Source of the DNA: Chloroflexota bacterium
GTDB lineage: Bacteria; Chloroflexota; Dehalococcoidia; Lucifugimonadales; JADFKI01
Direction of reading: 5' to 3'
DNA length: 64,000 nucleotides
Assembly (NCBI GenBank): GCA_009840355.1
Contig: VXNZ01000012.1
Location: 1-64,000, forward strand
In this document: piece by piece, positions 43,214 to 52,590 of the stretch
How positions within the stretch are numbered: position 1 is the first letter of the stretch
Layout: every line of letters starts with the position of its first letter
Made by a program: the position numbers and the translations under genes
The notes under the pieces: model-generated
Told to the model about the DNA's origin: nothing
The model's input: the letters and a program-made list of their open reading frames with translations, nothing else
The model's database searches: none

Positions 43214-44287
43214 ATGACGATGCAAGAGCGGCTTGAGGCTATCGAGCGGCGGTATGATGAACTAGACAGCCTGATGGCGGATCCTGAAGTGGCGGTGGAT
43301 TTCACGCGCATTCAGACGCTCGCCAAAGAGCAAGGCTCGATACGCACAATAGTCGAGCTTTCGCGCGAGTTCCGCGATGTACAGACGCAGCTCGACGAGG
43401 TTCGCTTGCTGCTACGCGAAGAGTCTGACACGGATATGATTGGCTTGGCGCGTGAAGAGGAAGCCGATCTGTTGGCGAATATCGAACGCATCGAGGCAGA
43501 CTTGCGCATTGAGCTTATCCCCAAGGATCCGAATGACGAGAAGAACGTCATCCTTGAAATCCGCGCAGGCACGGGCGGAGACGAGGCAGGCTTGTTCGCG
43601 TCCGACCTATATCGAATGTACACGCGCTACGCACAGCGCAACGGCTGGCGCACCGAAGTCATCGATGTCAACCAGACCGGGCTTGGCGCGATCAAGGAGA
43701 TTGTCTTCGAGCTGAAGGGCAGTGGCGCGTACAGCCGCCTCAAGCACGAGAGCGGCGGGCATCGTGTGCAACGTGTACCGGTTACCGAGTCGAGCGGGCG
43801 CATCCACACATCGGCGGCGACGGTGGCGGTGCTGCCCGAAGCCGAAGAAGTGGACATCGACATCAAGCCCGACGACTTGGACATCGACATATTCCGCGCC
43901 GGCGGACATGGCGGGCAGAATGTGCAGAAGGTCGAGACCGCTGTCCGCATCACACATGTGCCGACGGGTATAGTAGCGACCTGTCAAGACGAACGCTCGC
44001 AGCTCAAGAACCGCGAGAAGGCGATGGCGGTCTTGCGTTCTAGGCTGCTCGCGCGTGAGATCGAACGCCAGCACGCAGAAATATCCGAGGCGCGGCGCGC
44101 GCAAGTCGGCAGCGGCGATAGGTCCCAGCGCGTCCGCACATACAATTTCCCGCAGAGCCGCGTAACCGACCACCGCGTCAACCTGTCCAGCTACAATCTC
44201 GAGCAGGTGCTTGACGGCGATATCGACGAGTTCATCGAAGCGCTGATACAGCAGGAGCAAGCGGACGCGCTCGCATTCGGCGGCTGA
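43214..44287 (+). CDS. prfA: Peptide chain release factor 1
   Basis: 357 residues. It has the catalytic GGQ ([19 protein letters not shown]) and the sequence around the codon-recognition tripeptide for UAG/UAA ([33 protein letters not shown]). The C-terminal end is [31 protein letters not shown]1 ends translation by releasing the chain from peptidyl-tRNA. Its stop TGA overlaps the ATG of prmC by one base, the usual coupling with the methylase that modifies its GGQ glutamine. Confidence 0.96.
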   Translation: MTMQERLEAIERRYDELDSLMADPEVAVDFTRIQTLAKEQGSIRTIVELSREFRDVQTQLDEVRLLLREESDTDMIGLAREEEADLLANIERIEADLRIELIPKDPNDEKNVILEIRAGTGGDEAGLFASDLYRMYTRYAQRNGWRTEVIDVNQTGLGAIKEIVFELKGSGAYSRLKHESGGHRVQRVPVTESSGRIHTSAATVAVLPEAEEVDIDIKPDDLDIDIFRAGGHGGQNVQKVETAVRITHVPTGIVATCQDERSQLKNREKAMAVLRSRLLAREIERQHAEISEARRAQVGSGDRSQRVRTYNFPQSRVTDHRVNLSSYNLEQVLDGDIDEFIEALIQQEQADALAFGG

Positions 44288-45180
44288 TGATAGCCCGGCC
44301 TCAAAAGCAAGGGCAAGAGCATTGCGATACTCCGCGCACAGTGCGACAAGCATCCGTACAAGTCGCGGCGACGCTCAAACGGCACGGCATCCCCGACAGC
44401 AACCTCGAAGCCGAAGTGCTGGTGCGCCACGCGCTCAACTGGGACCGCGCGCAATTCTACGCCTCGCTCAGCGAATCGCTGCAACCTGCAAGCGTTGATC
44501 ACGTCCAAGCCATTACGAGTCACAGACTGTCGGGCGAACCGCTCGCCTACATCACCGGACACCGTGAGTTCTACGGCTTGGAATTGAGCGTAAACTCAGC
44601 CGTTCTGATACCACGACAAGAGACGGAGCTGCTCGTTGACGCGGCGTTGGACTATGCACGGACGTTAGACACGGAATCTATCACGATTGCGGACGTCGGC
44701 ACCGGCAGCGGTGCGATCGCGGTGGCGCTCGCGGCACACCTGCCGAATGCACAAGTCTTCGCCATAGATTCATCCTCCGATGCGCTCACAGTCGCGGAAC
44801 AAAATCGCCGTAAGCACGGATTGGTTGACCGCGTTTGCCCGCTGCAAGGCGATTTGCTTGCGCCATTACAGCACAGCGTTGACATCATCGTTTCGAACCC
44901 GCCATACATCTCAAGCGACCTTATCGCAGGACTGTCGCCGGAAGTGCGCCACGAACCGCGCCAAGCCCTCGACGGCGGTAAGGACGGCAGGGAAGTGATA
45001 CGCCGACTGCTGCGACAAGCGCCGTCCAAACTGAACGCCGGCGGTTGTGCGCTAATCGAAATCTCGCCGGAGCAATCCGACGCCGCACACAAAACGGCGC
45101 GGGAGCAATTCCCCCGCGCCGATATTTCTGTTCTCAATGATTTGCTTGGTCTGCCGCGCTGTCTTGTAGTCAGGACTTAG
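44287..45180 (+). CDS. prmC: Release factor glutamine methyltransferase
   Basis: 297 residues. The helical N-terminal domain is followed by GHREFYGLELSVNSAVLIPRQETELLV, the SAM site DVGTGSGAIAVALA and the NPPY catalytic motif (IVSNPPYIS). It methylates the GGQ Gln of RF1/RF2. Its ATG overlaps the prfA stop (TGATG). Near the 3' end the coding DNA holds a perfect 9-base hairpin (45095-45121). Confidence 0.95.
   Translation: MIARPQKQGQEHCDTPRTVRQASVQVAATLKRHGIPDSNLEAEVLVRHALNWDRAQFYASLSESLQPASVDHVQAITSHRLSGEPLAYITGHREFYGLELSVNSAVLIPRQETELLVDAALDYARTLDTESITIADVGTGSGAIAVALAAHLPNAQVFAIDSSSDALTVAEQNRRKHGLVDRVCPLQGDLLAPLQHSVDIIVSNPPYISSDLIAGLSPEVRHEPRQALDGGKDGREVIRRLLRQAPSKLNAGGCALIEISPEQSDAAHKTAREQFPRADISVLNDLLGLPRCLVVRT
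45095..45121 (+). other. Perfect intragenic hairpin in prmC
   Basis: CGGCGCGGG and CCCGCGCCG form a 9-pair GC stem with a 9-base loop, inside the last 90 bases of the gene. It is followed by atatttctgtt, not a clean T-run. It may slow transcription or protect the mRNA end, or be chance in GC-rich code. Confidence 0.4.
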
Positions 45181-45341
45181 TCCAGTACTTCTACAGTCGC
45201 TGTAAGGCGACGATGACGGTCGTCGGCAGTGCCAAGGATGCTATAGGCGTGCGAGTCAGTCGATTTTCCACTTCCTGAAGGTCGGCTTTCGTCGCAAGGT
45301 GTTCACATCCGCCTCAGGAGAAGGGACTGTTTCAATCGCGC

Positions 45342-46484
45342 CTAACTGTCGAGGCCTAGCTGGTAGTGCTTGCCTTCGGTTTTGATGGATGGAGCGACTA
45401 CGACTTCGGCTTCGTGCATTTCTTGGATTGTTTGCGCGCCTATCATGCCCATGCACACTTGCAACGCCCCCATCAAGTTCTGCGTGCCGTCGGTTACGGA
45501 TGTGGGACCGTATAGGATTTCTTCGAGGCTGCCGTTGATACCCACCTTAACTCGCGTGCCTCTCGGCAATGCGGGATGCGGGTTCGCCATGCCCCAATTG
45601 TAGCCCTTGCCCGGCGCCTCTTCTGCCTGAGCGAGCGGCGTTCCCAGCATCACTGCGTCCGCGCCGCATGCGAATGCCTTGCACAGGTCGCCACCGGTTC
45701 GTATGCCGCCGTCCGTTACGATCGGCACATAGCGTCCCGTGCGCTCGTAGTATTCGTCCCTAGCTGCCGCGCAGTCGAGTGTCGCGCTGACCTGCGGCAC
45801 GCCCACGCCCGTAACCTCGCGCGTGGTGCAAGCTGCACCAGGGCCTACGCCCACTAAAACGCCGTGAATTCCGGTTTCCATCAACTCAAGCGCGACATCG
45901 TAGCCGACGCAGTTTCCAACCAGCATAGGAACGTTCAGCATTTCCAAGAGTTCCGGGAAACGCAGCCCTCGCGCGCTGTTGGAGATATGCCTCGCGGTGG
46001 TAACGGTGGACTGCACGACAATCATGTCCGCGCCGGCTTCCGCCGCGACCGGCGCGAGTTCTTTCGTCTTCGCCGGGGTAACGGAAACGGCGCACACAGC
46101 GCCGTTTTCTTTCATCTCTTCCACCCGCTCGCCCACAAGGTTGTGCCGTATTGGAGCGGAGTAGAGCTTTTGCAGCAGGCCAGTTACCTCGTCCTGCGGT
46201 GTGGTGACAATCTGGTTGAGAATCTCATCCGGGTCGTCATACCGTGCCTGCACGCCTTCCAGATTCATCACGCCCATGCCGCCAAGCTCGCTCATCTTCC
46301 CCGCGAACTTGGGGGAGCCGACCGCGTCCATTGCAGAGGCAAGCACAGGTGTCCTCAGCGTTATGCCGTCAATCGGAAAATCGGTGCTGACCAGCTCAGG
46401 ATTGATTGTCAGCTCACCGGGTACGATTGCGACTTCATCGAATCCATAGACCCGTCGTAATTCCTTGATGCGCGGTGTTGCCAA
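45342..46484 (-). CDS. guaB3: GuaB3-type IMP dehydrogenase family protein
   Basis: 380 residues from the TTG at 46484, which has AGGGGG 7 bases upstream; the longer ATG frame to 46544 lacks such a site. It has the IMPDH barrel without CBS domains: VASAMDAVGSP-type start (LASAMDAVGSPKFAGKM), GVGPGAACTTREVTGVGVPQ with the loop Cys, and VTDGGIRTGGDLCKAFACGADAVMLGTPLA. GuaB3 proteins are found mostly in Actinobacteria, Chloroflexota and cyanobacteria. In some cases they have IMP dehydrogenase activity, while in others the role is unclear. It diverges from queG. Confidence 0.88.
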   Translation of the reverse strand: MATPRIKELRRVYGFDEVAIVPGELTINPELVSTDFPIDGITLRTPVLASAMDAVGSPKFAGKMSELGGMGVMNLEGVQARYDDPDEILNQIVTTPQDEVTGLLQKLYSAPIRHNLVGERVEEMKENGAVCAVSVTPAKTKELAPVAAEAGADMIVVQSTVTTARHISNSARGLRFPELLEMLNVPMLVGNCVGYDVALELMETGIHGVLVGVGPGAACTTREVTGVGVPQVSATLDCAAARDEYYERTGRYVPIVTDGGIRTGGDLCKAFACGADAVMLGTPLAQAEEAPGKGYNWGMANPHPALPRGTRVKVGINGSLEEILYGPTSVTDGTQNLMGALQVCMGMIGAQTIQEMHEAEVVVAPSIKTEGKHYQLGLDS

Positions 46485-46680
46485 GATACACCCCCTAATA
46501 ATGATGTATTGTCTGAATATAACAAAGCAGTATGGGCTATTCAAGGATTTTTGCGCCGTCGATATGACTGCAAGAGCGCGGTGTAGAAAGCGTCAGGATG
46601 ATTCCCCCGTCTCAGCCTTCTCCCAACAAGGCGGAATGGGACAGCGCATGTGGCAATCGTCGCAGCCGCTCTTTTCCCAT

Positions 46681-46732
46681 GCGAATCTATATTCGCGAGC
46701 GGTGCGTTTCATAGTAACCGTGATGATATAAT
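46681..46732 (+). promoter_or_regulatory. Inverted repeat and extended -10 ahead of queG
   Basis: GCGAAT-CTAT-ATTCGC (46681-46696) is a perfect 16-base inverted repeat. TGA-TATAAT (46724-46732) is an extended -10; a start near 46739 leaves a 51-base leader. The repeat would lie about 43-58 bases before that start, where an activator might bind. The gap of 305 bases between guaB3 and queG holds nothing else clear. Confidence 0.4.
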
Positions 46733-46789
46733 GCTGCAACAACGGTGGTCAACATAACGGAGTGAATGTTTATCATTCCTTGAAATGAT

Positions 46790-47971
46790 ATGTCCGTTGA
46801 TTTATTCAGCGAAAGGGATGATTGCTTGCACGCGACCAAGGTAGGCATAGAAGCTAACATCAAGCAACTGGGCTACGAATGCGGCTTTGACATCGTGCGC
46901 GTAACGACCGCCGATGCCTTCACGCGCGACGAAGCCGCAGCTTTACAGCGCATCCGCGACGGGCACATGGACGGCTTCAGTTGGTACACCGAAGAGCGTG
47001 TGCGCCGTGCTAACCGCCCGCAGGCACTGCTCGAAGGCGCGAAGTCTGTCATATCGCTCGCGCTGAGTTACAACACCGGCGAGCCGGACACACTCGATGA
47101 ACAGCCACGCGGCAAGATAGCCCGCTATGCTTGGGGCGACGACTACCACGATGTCATCAAGAAGCGTCTGCGCGAGTTTGCCGCAAAGCTGCCGGAGATC
47201 GCGGCTCGCGAGGTCAAGACGCGTATCTTCGTGGACGATGGGCCGATGAACGACCGCGCGGCGGCGGCACGCGCCGGCATCGGCTGGTTTGGCAAAAACA
47301 CGAACATCCTGACGCCAACGCACGGTTCTTGGGTTTTTCTGGCGCAGGTCATCACAGACATCGACTTGCAGCCGGACGCGCCGTTGAAGAAAAACTGCGG
47401 CTCGTGCATGATGTGCATCGACGCCTGCCCGACAGGCGCAATCGTCGCGCCGTATGTCATCGACAACAAGCGCTGTATCTCATATTTGACCATCGAACTG
47501 CGCGGGGCGATACCACGCGAGCTGCGTCCGCTGGTCGGAGATTGGATATTCGGATGCGACATATGCCAGGATGTCTGCCCAGTCAACCGCAAGGCAATCG
47601 GCAGCCTTGAACCGGCATTTCAGCAGCGGCACGACTTTAGCGCGCCGGCCCTCATACCGCTACTTGCGCTCGATCAGCCGGCATTCAGCGAGCGCTTTCG
47701 ACGCAGCCCGGTAAAACGCGCCAAGCGAGTGGGACTGCAGCGCAATGTGTGCGTCGCGCTCGGCAATATCGGCGACCAGGCAGCTGTGCCAGCACTCGCA
47801 GCCGCACTCGAACACGACAGCGAGGTCGTGCGCGAACACGCGGCCTGGGCGCTTGGTCGCATCGGCGGCGATGAGGCAAGACGCGCACTACACGACGCCA
47901 TTGATAGTGAAACAGACAGCGGCGTGATCTCGGAACTGCGCCTCGCAATCAAAGAAATCGAGGCATCATGA
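46790..47971 (+). CDS. queG: Epoxyqueuosine reductase
   Basis: 393 residues. The cobalamin-binding N-terminal domain (IEANIKQLGYECGFDIVRVT to KIFVDDGPMNDRAAAARAGIGWFGKNTNIL) is followed by two iron-sulfur clusters. These are C-G-S-C-M-M-C-I-D-A-C-P and C-D-I-C-Q-D-V-C-P. The C-terminal 100 residues carry HEAT-like repeats (VALGNIGDQAAVPALAAALEHDSEVVREHAAWALGRIG). It makes the last step of queuosine in tRNA. Other queuosine genes are not in the window. The stop overlaps the next gene by 4 bases (ATGA). Confidence 0.95.
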   Translation: MSVDLFSERDDCLHATKVGIEANIKQLGYECGFDIVRVTTADAFTRDEAAALQRIRDGHMDGFSWYTEERVRRANRPQALLEGAKSVISLALSYNTGEPDTLDEQPRGKIARYAWGDDYHDVIKKRLREFAAKLPEIAAREVKTRIFVDDGPMNDRAAAARAGIGWFGKNTNILTPTHGSWVFLAQVITDIDLQPDAPLKKNCGSCMMCIDACPTGAIVAPYVIDNKRCISYLTIELRGAIPRELRPLVGDWIFGCDICQDVCPVNRKAIGSLEPAFQQRHDFSAPALIPLLALDQPAFSERFRRSPVKRAKRVGLQRNVCVALGNIGDQAAVPALAAALEHDSEVVREHAAWALGRIGGDEARRALHDAIDSETDSGVISELRLAIKEIEAS

Positions 47972-48504
47972 CTGACGGCTGGGCGAATTTCTCGGACGAC
48001 GGGCGATACCGCTACCTGTTGGGGCGGCATATCAGCGACACGCCGTGCCGCCTGCTGTTCATTATGCTCAACCCGTCCACGGCGGACGCCAAAAAGTCTG
48101 ACAGCACAATTACGCGCTGCATCAACTTCGCTCGGGACTGGGGATACGGCACGATGGAAGTGGTAAATCTGTTTGCGTTCCGTACGCCCTATGTCAAGGC
48201 GCTGCGGCAAGCGGACGACCCTATCGGCACGGACAACGACGAATGGATTTGCGGCACGCTGCACGAAGCAGATGCGGTCGTGCTTGCTTGGGGAAATCAC
48301 GGCGCGTACAAGAACAGGTCGCAAGCGGTCAGACGCATGGCATTCGACGCTAAGCCATCGTATCATTTGGGACTGAACAAGACCGGCGAGCCGAAGCATC
48401 CACTATACTTGCGCTCCGACACCAAGCCTGTGCAGTACACTCATGCAAAGGCCGATAGAAACGGTGAACAGCAAGGCGGGGCATTTTACGGCACTCCATC
48501 CTAA
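47968..48504 (+). CDS. DUF1643-family protein
   Basis: 178 residues. The family core is clear: RYRYLLGR-type start, LLFIMLNPSTADAKKSDSTITRCINFARDWGYG, VVNLFAFRTPYVKALRQADDPIG and VLAWGNHGAYKNR. No activity is known for DUF1643. It overlaps queG by 4 bases (ATGA), so it is translated with it. Its stop codon lies in a CATCCTAACC string that belongs to the dispersed repeat family. Confidence 0.85.
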   Translation: MTDGWANFSDDGRYRYLLGRHISDTPCRLLFIMLNPSTADAKKSDSTITRCINFARDWGYGTMEVVNLFAFRTPYVKALRQADDPIGTDNDEWICGTLHEADAVVLAWGNHGAYKNRSQAVRRMAFDAKPSYHLGLNKTGEPKHPLYLRSDTKPVQYTHAKADRNGEQQGGAFYGTPS

Positions 48505-48590
48505 CCTTCGCCCATAAAGAGGTCAGGGACATTACGAATGACAACAATTCCAGCCTGAAAGAACAGACAGCAGACAACGATAGGTGATAC

Positions 48591-49580
48591 ATGCCCAGCG
48601 AAAAGATATTCATCACGCGCAGCCACATCATACCGGAGGCGATCGCGTACCTTGATGGGATTTATGATGTCGAAGTGTGGCAGCAGAATTCGCCGCCGCC
48701 GCGCGAATTGCTGCACGAAAAGGTGCAGGAATGCGACGCCATGCTGACCGAGGTAACCGACATAATCGACGCTGAGCTGCTGGATACCGCCACCACGCTG
48801 AAGGTTGTGGCTAACCGCGCCGTCGGGCTGGATAACATCGATATTCCGGCTGCCACGCGCAACGGCATTCTCATCGGCAATACGCCCGGTGTGCTGCACG
48901 AATCCTGCGCCGATTTTACTTTCGGGTTGATGCTGTCACTTGCGCGCAATATCGCATACGGAGAACGTAAAATCCGCGCGAAGGAGTGGACGGTATTCGA
49001 CCAGATTCCTTACCTTGGCACCGATGTGCACGGCGCGACGCTTGGCATCATCGGCATGGGTCTGATAGGCACGGCAGTCGCGCGGCGAGCGAGCGCGTTC
49101 GACATGCACATCATCTATAACTCCCGCACGCGCAAGCCCGACGTGGAATCCGCACTTGGCGCAGAGTGGCGCGACGATATGGATTCCGTTCTGCGCGAGT
49201 CGGACTATGTGAGCCTGCACATGCCGCTTACTCCGGACACCGAATACATGATTGGCAGGCGCGAACTAGAGTTGATGCAATCCACCGCATTCCTAATCAA
49301 TACAACGCGCGGGCGCACCGTAAACCCGCGCGACTTGTACGACGCGCTGTCGAACGGCGTCATCGCAGGCGCAGCGATTGATGTGACCGACCCGGAGCCA
49401 ATCCCGTTTAACGACCCGCTGCTAACGCTAGACAATCTGCTTGTAACACCGCACATAGCCAGCGCCAGCCGCCAGACCGTGCGCCGAATGGGGCAGATGT
49501 CCGCGGATAACATCATCGCCGCGATAAAGGGCGAGACTATGCCTGGCTGCGTTAATCCGGACGCGCTAGCAATGGGCTAA
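48591..49580 (+). CDS. D-2-hydroxyacid dehydrogenase (glyoxylate/hydroxypyruvate reductase type)
   Basis: 329 residues, ribosome site AGGTGATAC. The family has VANRAVGLDNIDIPAATRNGI, the NAD site LGIIGMGLIGTAVARRA, the catalytic Arg in INTTRGRTVN, Glu in DVTDPEPIPF and His in VTPHIASASRQT. It reduces a 2-keto acid such as glyoxylate or hydroxypyruvate, or oxidises the D-hydroxy acid. Hydroxypyruvate would connect it to the isomerase at 8.9 kb, but that link is only a guess. Confidence 0.9.
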   Translation: MPSEKIFITRSHIIPEAIAYLDGIYDVEVWQQNSPPPRELLHEKVQECDAMLTEVTDIIDAELLDTATTLKVVANRAVGLDNIDIPAATRNGILIGNTPGVLHESCADFTFGLMLSLARNIAYGERKIRAKEWTVFDQIPYLGTDVHGATLGIIGMGLIGTAVARRASAFDMHIIYNSRTRKPDVESALGAEWRDDMDSVLRESDYVSLHMPLTPDTEYMIGRRELELMQSTAFLINTTRGRTVNPRDLYDALSNGVIAGAAIDVTDPEPIPFNDPLLTLDNLLVTPHIASASRQTVRRMGQMSADNIIAAIKGETMPGCVNPDALAMG

Positions 49581-49600
49581 CGGCAGGAATCGCGCGAAAC

Positions 49601-49906
49601 CTAGTCTTCCCTGAATGCGTTGACGCCCGTTACGAGTGCGGGCAGCCCGCCCATCCAGAACGCGACCCGAATGGTCTCCGCGATTTCCGCTTCGGTTGCA
49701 CCCATGCCGCGCGCGCGGTCCGCGATGACTTTCACGCCGTCTTCGTGCGCCAGCAGCGCGTCGCACAGCATAGTCATCAGCGTCTTCGTCTTCGCGGACA
49801 GCGCGCCATCCTGGATGATGAACTCGCGGTTCGTGGTCAGAACCTCCGCCAATTCGGGATCGTTTGCGAGTAGTGCCGCCATGTATGGGGGTGCTTGCTG
49901 CTGCAT
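49601..49906 (-). CDS. Carboxymuconolactone decarboxylase-like (AhpD-fold) protein without CxxC
   Basis: 101 residues, ribosome site AGGAGA. The helical pattern (ALSAKTKTLMTMLCDALLAHEDGVKVIADRARGMGATEAEIAETIRVAFWMGG) is that of the CMD/AhpD family. The redox C-x-x-C is replaced by H-E-D-G and the following His by Ile, so it should not work as a thiol peroxidase. It converges with the hydroxyacid dehydrogenase gene; the next gene upstream is an SDR, 49 bases away on the same strand. Confidence 0.75.
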   Translation of the reverse strand: MQQQAPPYMAALLANDPELAEVLTTNREFIIQDGALSAKTKTLMTMLCDALLAHEDGVKVIADRARGMGATEAEIAETIRVAFWMGGLPALVTGVNAFRED

Positions 49907-49955
49907 TTCGGTGTCTCCTGTGGTTCAAAGCATGGGAAAGGAAGAGACTATTGGG

Positions 49956-50711
49956 CTAAGCGGCGCCTGCTTCGGCGGATGTGTCGCGCATGTATGTTGG
50001 GCGTATAATCAGCTCAGGGATACAGGCGCGCTGCGGCAGATTCGCGATCAGGAAAATCGCTTCGGCGGCGTCTTCGGCGGTCACCATTGTGTCGCGCGCT
50101 TCGCCATCCGGCACTATCGGGCGGTTGTCCAAAATGGGCGTATCCACTTCGCCGGGTATCACCACGCTGCTGCGGATGCCTGTGTTCTTCAGTTCGGTGT
50201 TCAGGAATGCCGTGAAGTTGATGACCGCCGCTTTCGCCGCGCTATATGCCATGCCGGCGAGCAGGCTTGCGTTTACGCCCGCCATAGATGACACATTGAT
50301 TATTGTGCCCTCGCCGCGTTCGCGCATATGCGGCACGACCGCCTGCGAACAATACACGCTGCCGGCGACATTGGAATCCAGCACGCCGCGCAATTCGTCC
50401 GGCGTAGTAGTCATTAGGCGGCGGTGGTGCGAACTATGCCCGGCGTTGTTCACCAACACATCAACTTGTCCGTATGCGTCCAGCACATCCTTCGCCATCT
50501 GTATCACACCGTCGTAGTCGCCCACATCCAGCCCGAGCGCCATCGCCGTGCCGCCCGCCGCCGTAATTTCGTCGCGGACATCCTCAACCTTTGATACAGT
50601 CCTGCCGACAAGCACGACTTTCGCGCCCGCCTCTGCCATCATCAGGGAGGCGCTGCGTCCGATGCCGCTGCCGCCGCCCGTTACTATGCACACCTTACCG
50701 TTGAGTCCCAT
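49956..50711 (-). CDS. Short-chain dehydrogenase/reductase
   Basis: 251 residues, ribosome site GAGGTGAAGAA. The classical SDR motifs are CIVTGGGSGIGRSASL (cofactor site), VDVLVNNAGH, IINVSSMAG with catalytic Ser, and the MAYSAAKAAV motif (Y-x-x-x-K). The Arg after the second strand (VGR) suggests NADP. The substrate is a small alcohol or ketone, not known. It probably forms a unit with the CMD-like gene downstream. Confidence 0.9.
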   Translation of the reverse strand: MGLNGKVCIVTGGGSGIGRSASLMMAEAGAKVVLVGRTVSKVEDVRDEITAAGGTAMALGLDVGDYDGVIQMAKDVLDAYGQVDVLVNNAGHSSHHRRLMTTTPDELRGVLDSNVAGSVYCSQAVVPHMRERGEGTIINVSSMAGVNASLLAGMAYSAAKAAVINFTAFLNTELKNTGIRSSVVIPGEVDTPILDNRPIVPDGEARDTMVTAEDAAEAIFLIANLPQRACIPELIIRPTYMRDTSAEAGAA

Positions 50712-50785
50712 TTCTTCACCTCATGAAATATCTCAAATATAATCTGATACAACGCGTTCTCGGAAAATTACCGCGTCAGAGTATA

Positions 50786-51658
50786 TCACGAGGCGAGCGC
50801 GAGCACGAAAAGTCCGGCTAGCGTGATGCACAGCCCGACCCATTGGCTGAAGGCGAGCCGTTCGCGGAACAGGATTATCCCTCCAAGCATCGGGATGAGC
50901 GGATAGGAAATAGATGCGGCGGCGACAATCGAAATGACGCCCACTTCCGTGCCTCTGGCGTAGGCGAACATGCCGCCCATTTCCACAATGCCGGCGAATG
51001 CCATAAGCAGCGCGAGGGCGATTGTTACGCCCTTCAATGTCCACTGCCGCATTGCGATTGTGAGGGGAATGAACAACGCTGTGCTGACAACGCGCGTTAT
51101 GAACACCGGCAAGAACCAGCCAAGCTCCCGCGACATTATGCCGAGCGCGTAACTTAATCCGCCTAGTCCGACCATCGTTACGATTGCCAGCACCGCGCCA
51201 AGCCCGATGAGTCTGCCACCAGTGGACAGGCTGCGCGGATCGAACGAAGCAAGCACCACTCCTCCCACGCTACACACCGCGCCCATCGCCTGCCACAGGC
51301 TAAGCCGTTCCCCGGCAAACACAACAGCCAGCCCAATAAGAATGATGGCATACGACGACACAATGGGACTGACGACTGCAACAGGACCTTCAACGAGCGC
51401 GCGGTAGAAGGCGACATACACCAGCACGCCGCCAGCGGACATTGCGCCAAGTATAGCCCAATGCTGCCACTTCAACGCGCCGGGCTCAAAGACGATAACG
51501 AAGTACCCAGCCACAGCTACTACAGAGGCCAGATGCACGCCCGTCGCGGTTCGGAGCACGCCGACGCGTTTGGACGCCGCAGCCGCGATGAAGTCGGCAA
51601 TGCCCCAACCTGCAGCCGCCAGCAGTCCGAAAACTACACTGGCCGCTACCGCGCTCAT
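50786..51658 (-). CDS. EamA/DMT-family membrane carrier
   Basis: 290 residues, ten hydrophobic segments in two EamA repeats. It starts FGLLAAAGWGIADFIAAAASKRVGVL and includes VVSPIVSSYAIILIGLAVVFAGERLS and SISYPLIPMLGGIILFRERLAFSQWVGLCITLAGLFVLALAS. It is a second DMT carrier in the window, distinct from the one at 36.3 kb. The substrate is unknown. Confidence 0.87.
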   Translation of the reverse strand: MSAVAASVVFGLLAAAGWGIADFIAAAASKRVGVLRTATGVHLASVVAVAGYFVIVFEPGALKWQHWAILGAMSAGGVLVYVAFYRALVEGPVAVVSPIVSSYAIILIGLAVVFAGERLSLWQAMGAVCSVGGVVLASFDPRSLSTGGRLIGLGAVLAIVTMVGLGGLSYALGIMSRELGWFLPVFITRVVSTALFIPLTIAMRQWTLKGVTIALALLMAFAGIVEMGGMFAYARGTEVGVISIVAAASISYPLIPMLGGIILFRERLAFSQWVGLCITLAGLFVLALAS

Positions 51659-51717
51659 CCGGCGCCGCGCTCAGTAATAGTCTGTGCCCGCAAAGGCAGA
51701 ATTGCCAACATCGCTTC

Positions 51718-52578
51718 CTATCGCTGCGCCACTGCCGCCAGCCTTGCGCGTATGTCCTTCAGGCGGTCGAGATTCGGCCTGTCCGGACCCTTCCTGTTCT
51801 CGCCGGGCACTTCCAGCAGGAACGGCACATCGGCGAACGCGGGATGCGCCATAATCGCCTCGAATCCTTCGATGCCGATGAAGCCCTCGCCGATGTTTTC
51901 GTGGCGGTCAATGCCGGAGCCGAGCTCCACCTTGGAGTCGTTGGCGTGTACCACGACGAGCCTCTCCAACCCGATTTCGGTGTCGAACTCTTCCATAGTC
52001 TTCTCAATGCCATCCGGCTCGGCGAGGTTGTAGCCAGCGGCGAAGGCGTGCTCTGTGTCGAGGCATACAGTCAGGCGCGGCGAATCAACGGCTTTTATCA
52101 TCCTGCCAATCTCGTCGAATGACGCGCCAATCTGCGCGTTCAATCCCGCGCAGTTCTCGATTATCAGCTGCACATCGTAATCCGTGTTGTCCAGCACTGT
52201 GTATAGCACACCCATCGCCTGCTCGAATATCACATCGAAGCCGACGCCCTTGTGGCTGCCGGAGTGGAATATGACGCCTCGCGCGCCAATTTGCGCCGCC
52301 GCGTTCATGTGGTTGATGAGCGAGTCGATAGATTTCTCCACGAGCTCCGGCTTGCCACCAATGTTGACCAGATACGACCCGTGCAGGAATGTAGAGTGGA
52401 TACCTTCTGCCGCCGCCTGCTCGCGGTATGACTCCGCCTTCTCGTCAGGTATCGGCTTGAACTTCCAGCCGCGCGGTGATGACGCGAAGAGCTGTATCGC
52501 CTCCGCACCGATGGCAGTCGCGCGCCCGACCGCCTTGTCCACGCCGCCCGCCGCCGACACATGCGCCCCCAATTCCAT
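51718..52578 (-). CDS. nfo: Endonuclease IV
   Basis: 286 residues from the ATG at 52578, where GGAGG lies 5 bases upstream; an ATG at 52590 is within that site. It has the family's metal ligands: ELGAHVSAAGGVDKAV, GARGVIFHSGSH, LIIENCAGLNAQIG, VCLDTEHAFAAGYNL (the usual LDTCH Cys is Glu, while Asp and His are kept), and VVHANDSKVELGSGIDRHENIGEGFIG. It cuts DNA 5' of abasic sites in base excision repair. Gene pairs on either side are unrelated. Confidence 0.92.
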   Translation of the reverse strand: MELGAHVSAAGGVDKAVGRATAIGAEAIQLFASSPRGWKFKPIPDEKAESYREQAAAEGIHSTFLHGSYLVNIGGKPELVEKSIDSLINHMNAAAQIGARGVIFHSGSHKGVGFDVIFEQAMGVLYTVLDNTDYDVQLIIENCAGLNAQIGASFDEIGRMIKAVDSPRLTVCLDTEHAFAAGYNLAEPDGIEKTMEEFDTEIGLERLVVVHANDSKVELGSGIDRHENIGEGFIGIEGFEAIMAHPAFADVPFLLEVPGENRKGPDRPNLDRLKDIRARLAAVAQR

Positions 52579-52590
52579 CTGAACCTCCAT

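Noticed and set aside
45095-45121. Hairpin as a transcription terminator
   Set aside because: It lies inside prmC and is followed by mixed bases, not a T-run.
46465-46731. Small plus-strand gene between guaB3 and queG
   Set aside because: No ribosome site or family pattern; it overlaps the guaB3 start and the queG promoter.
47674-48399. Minus-strand open frame of 241 codons
   Set aside because: Opposite queG and the DUF1643 gene, both with clear motifs.
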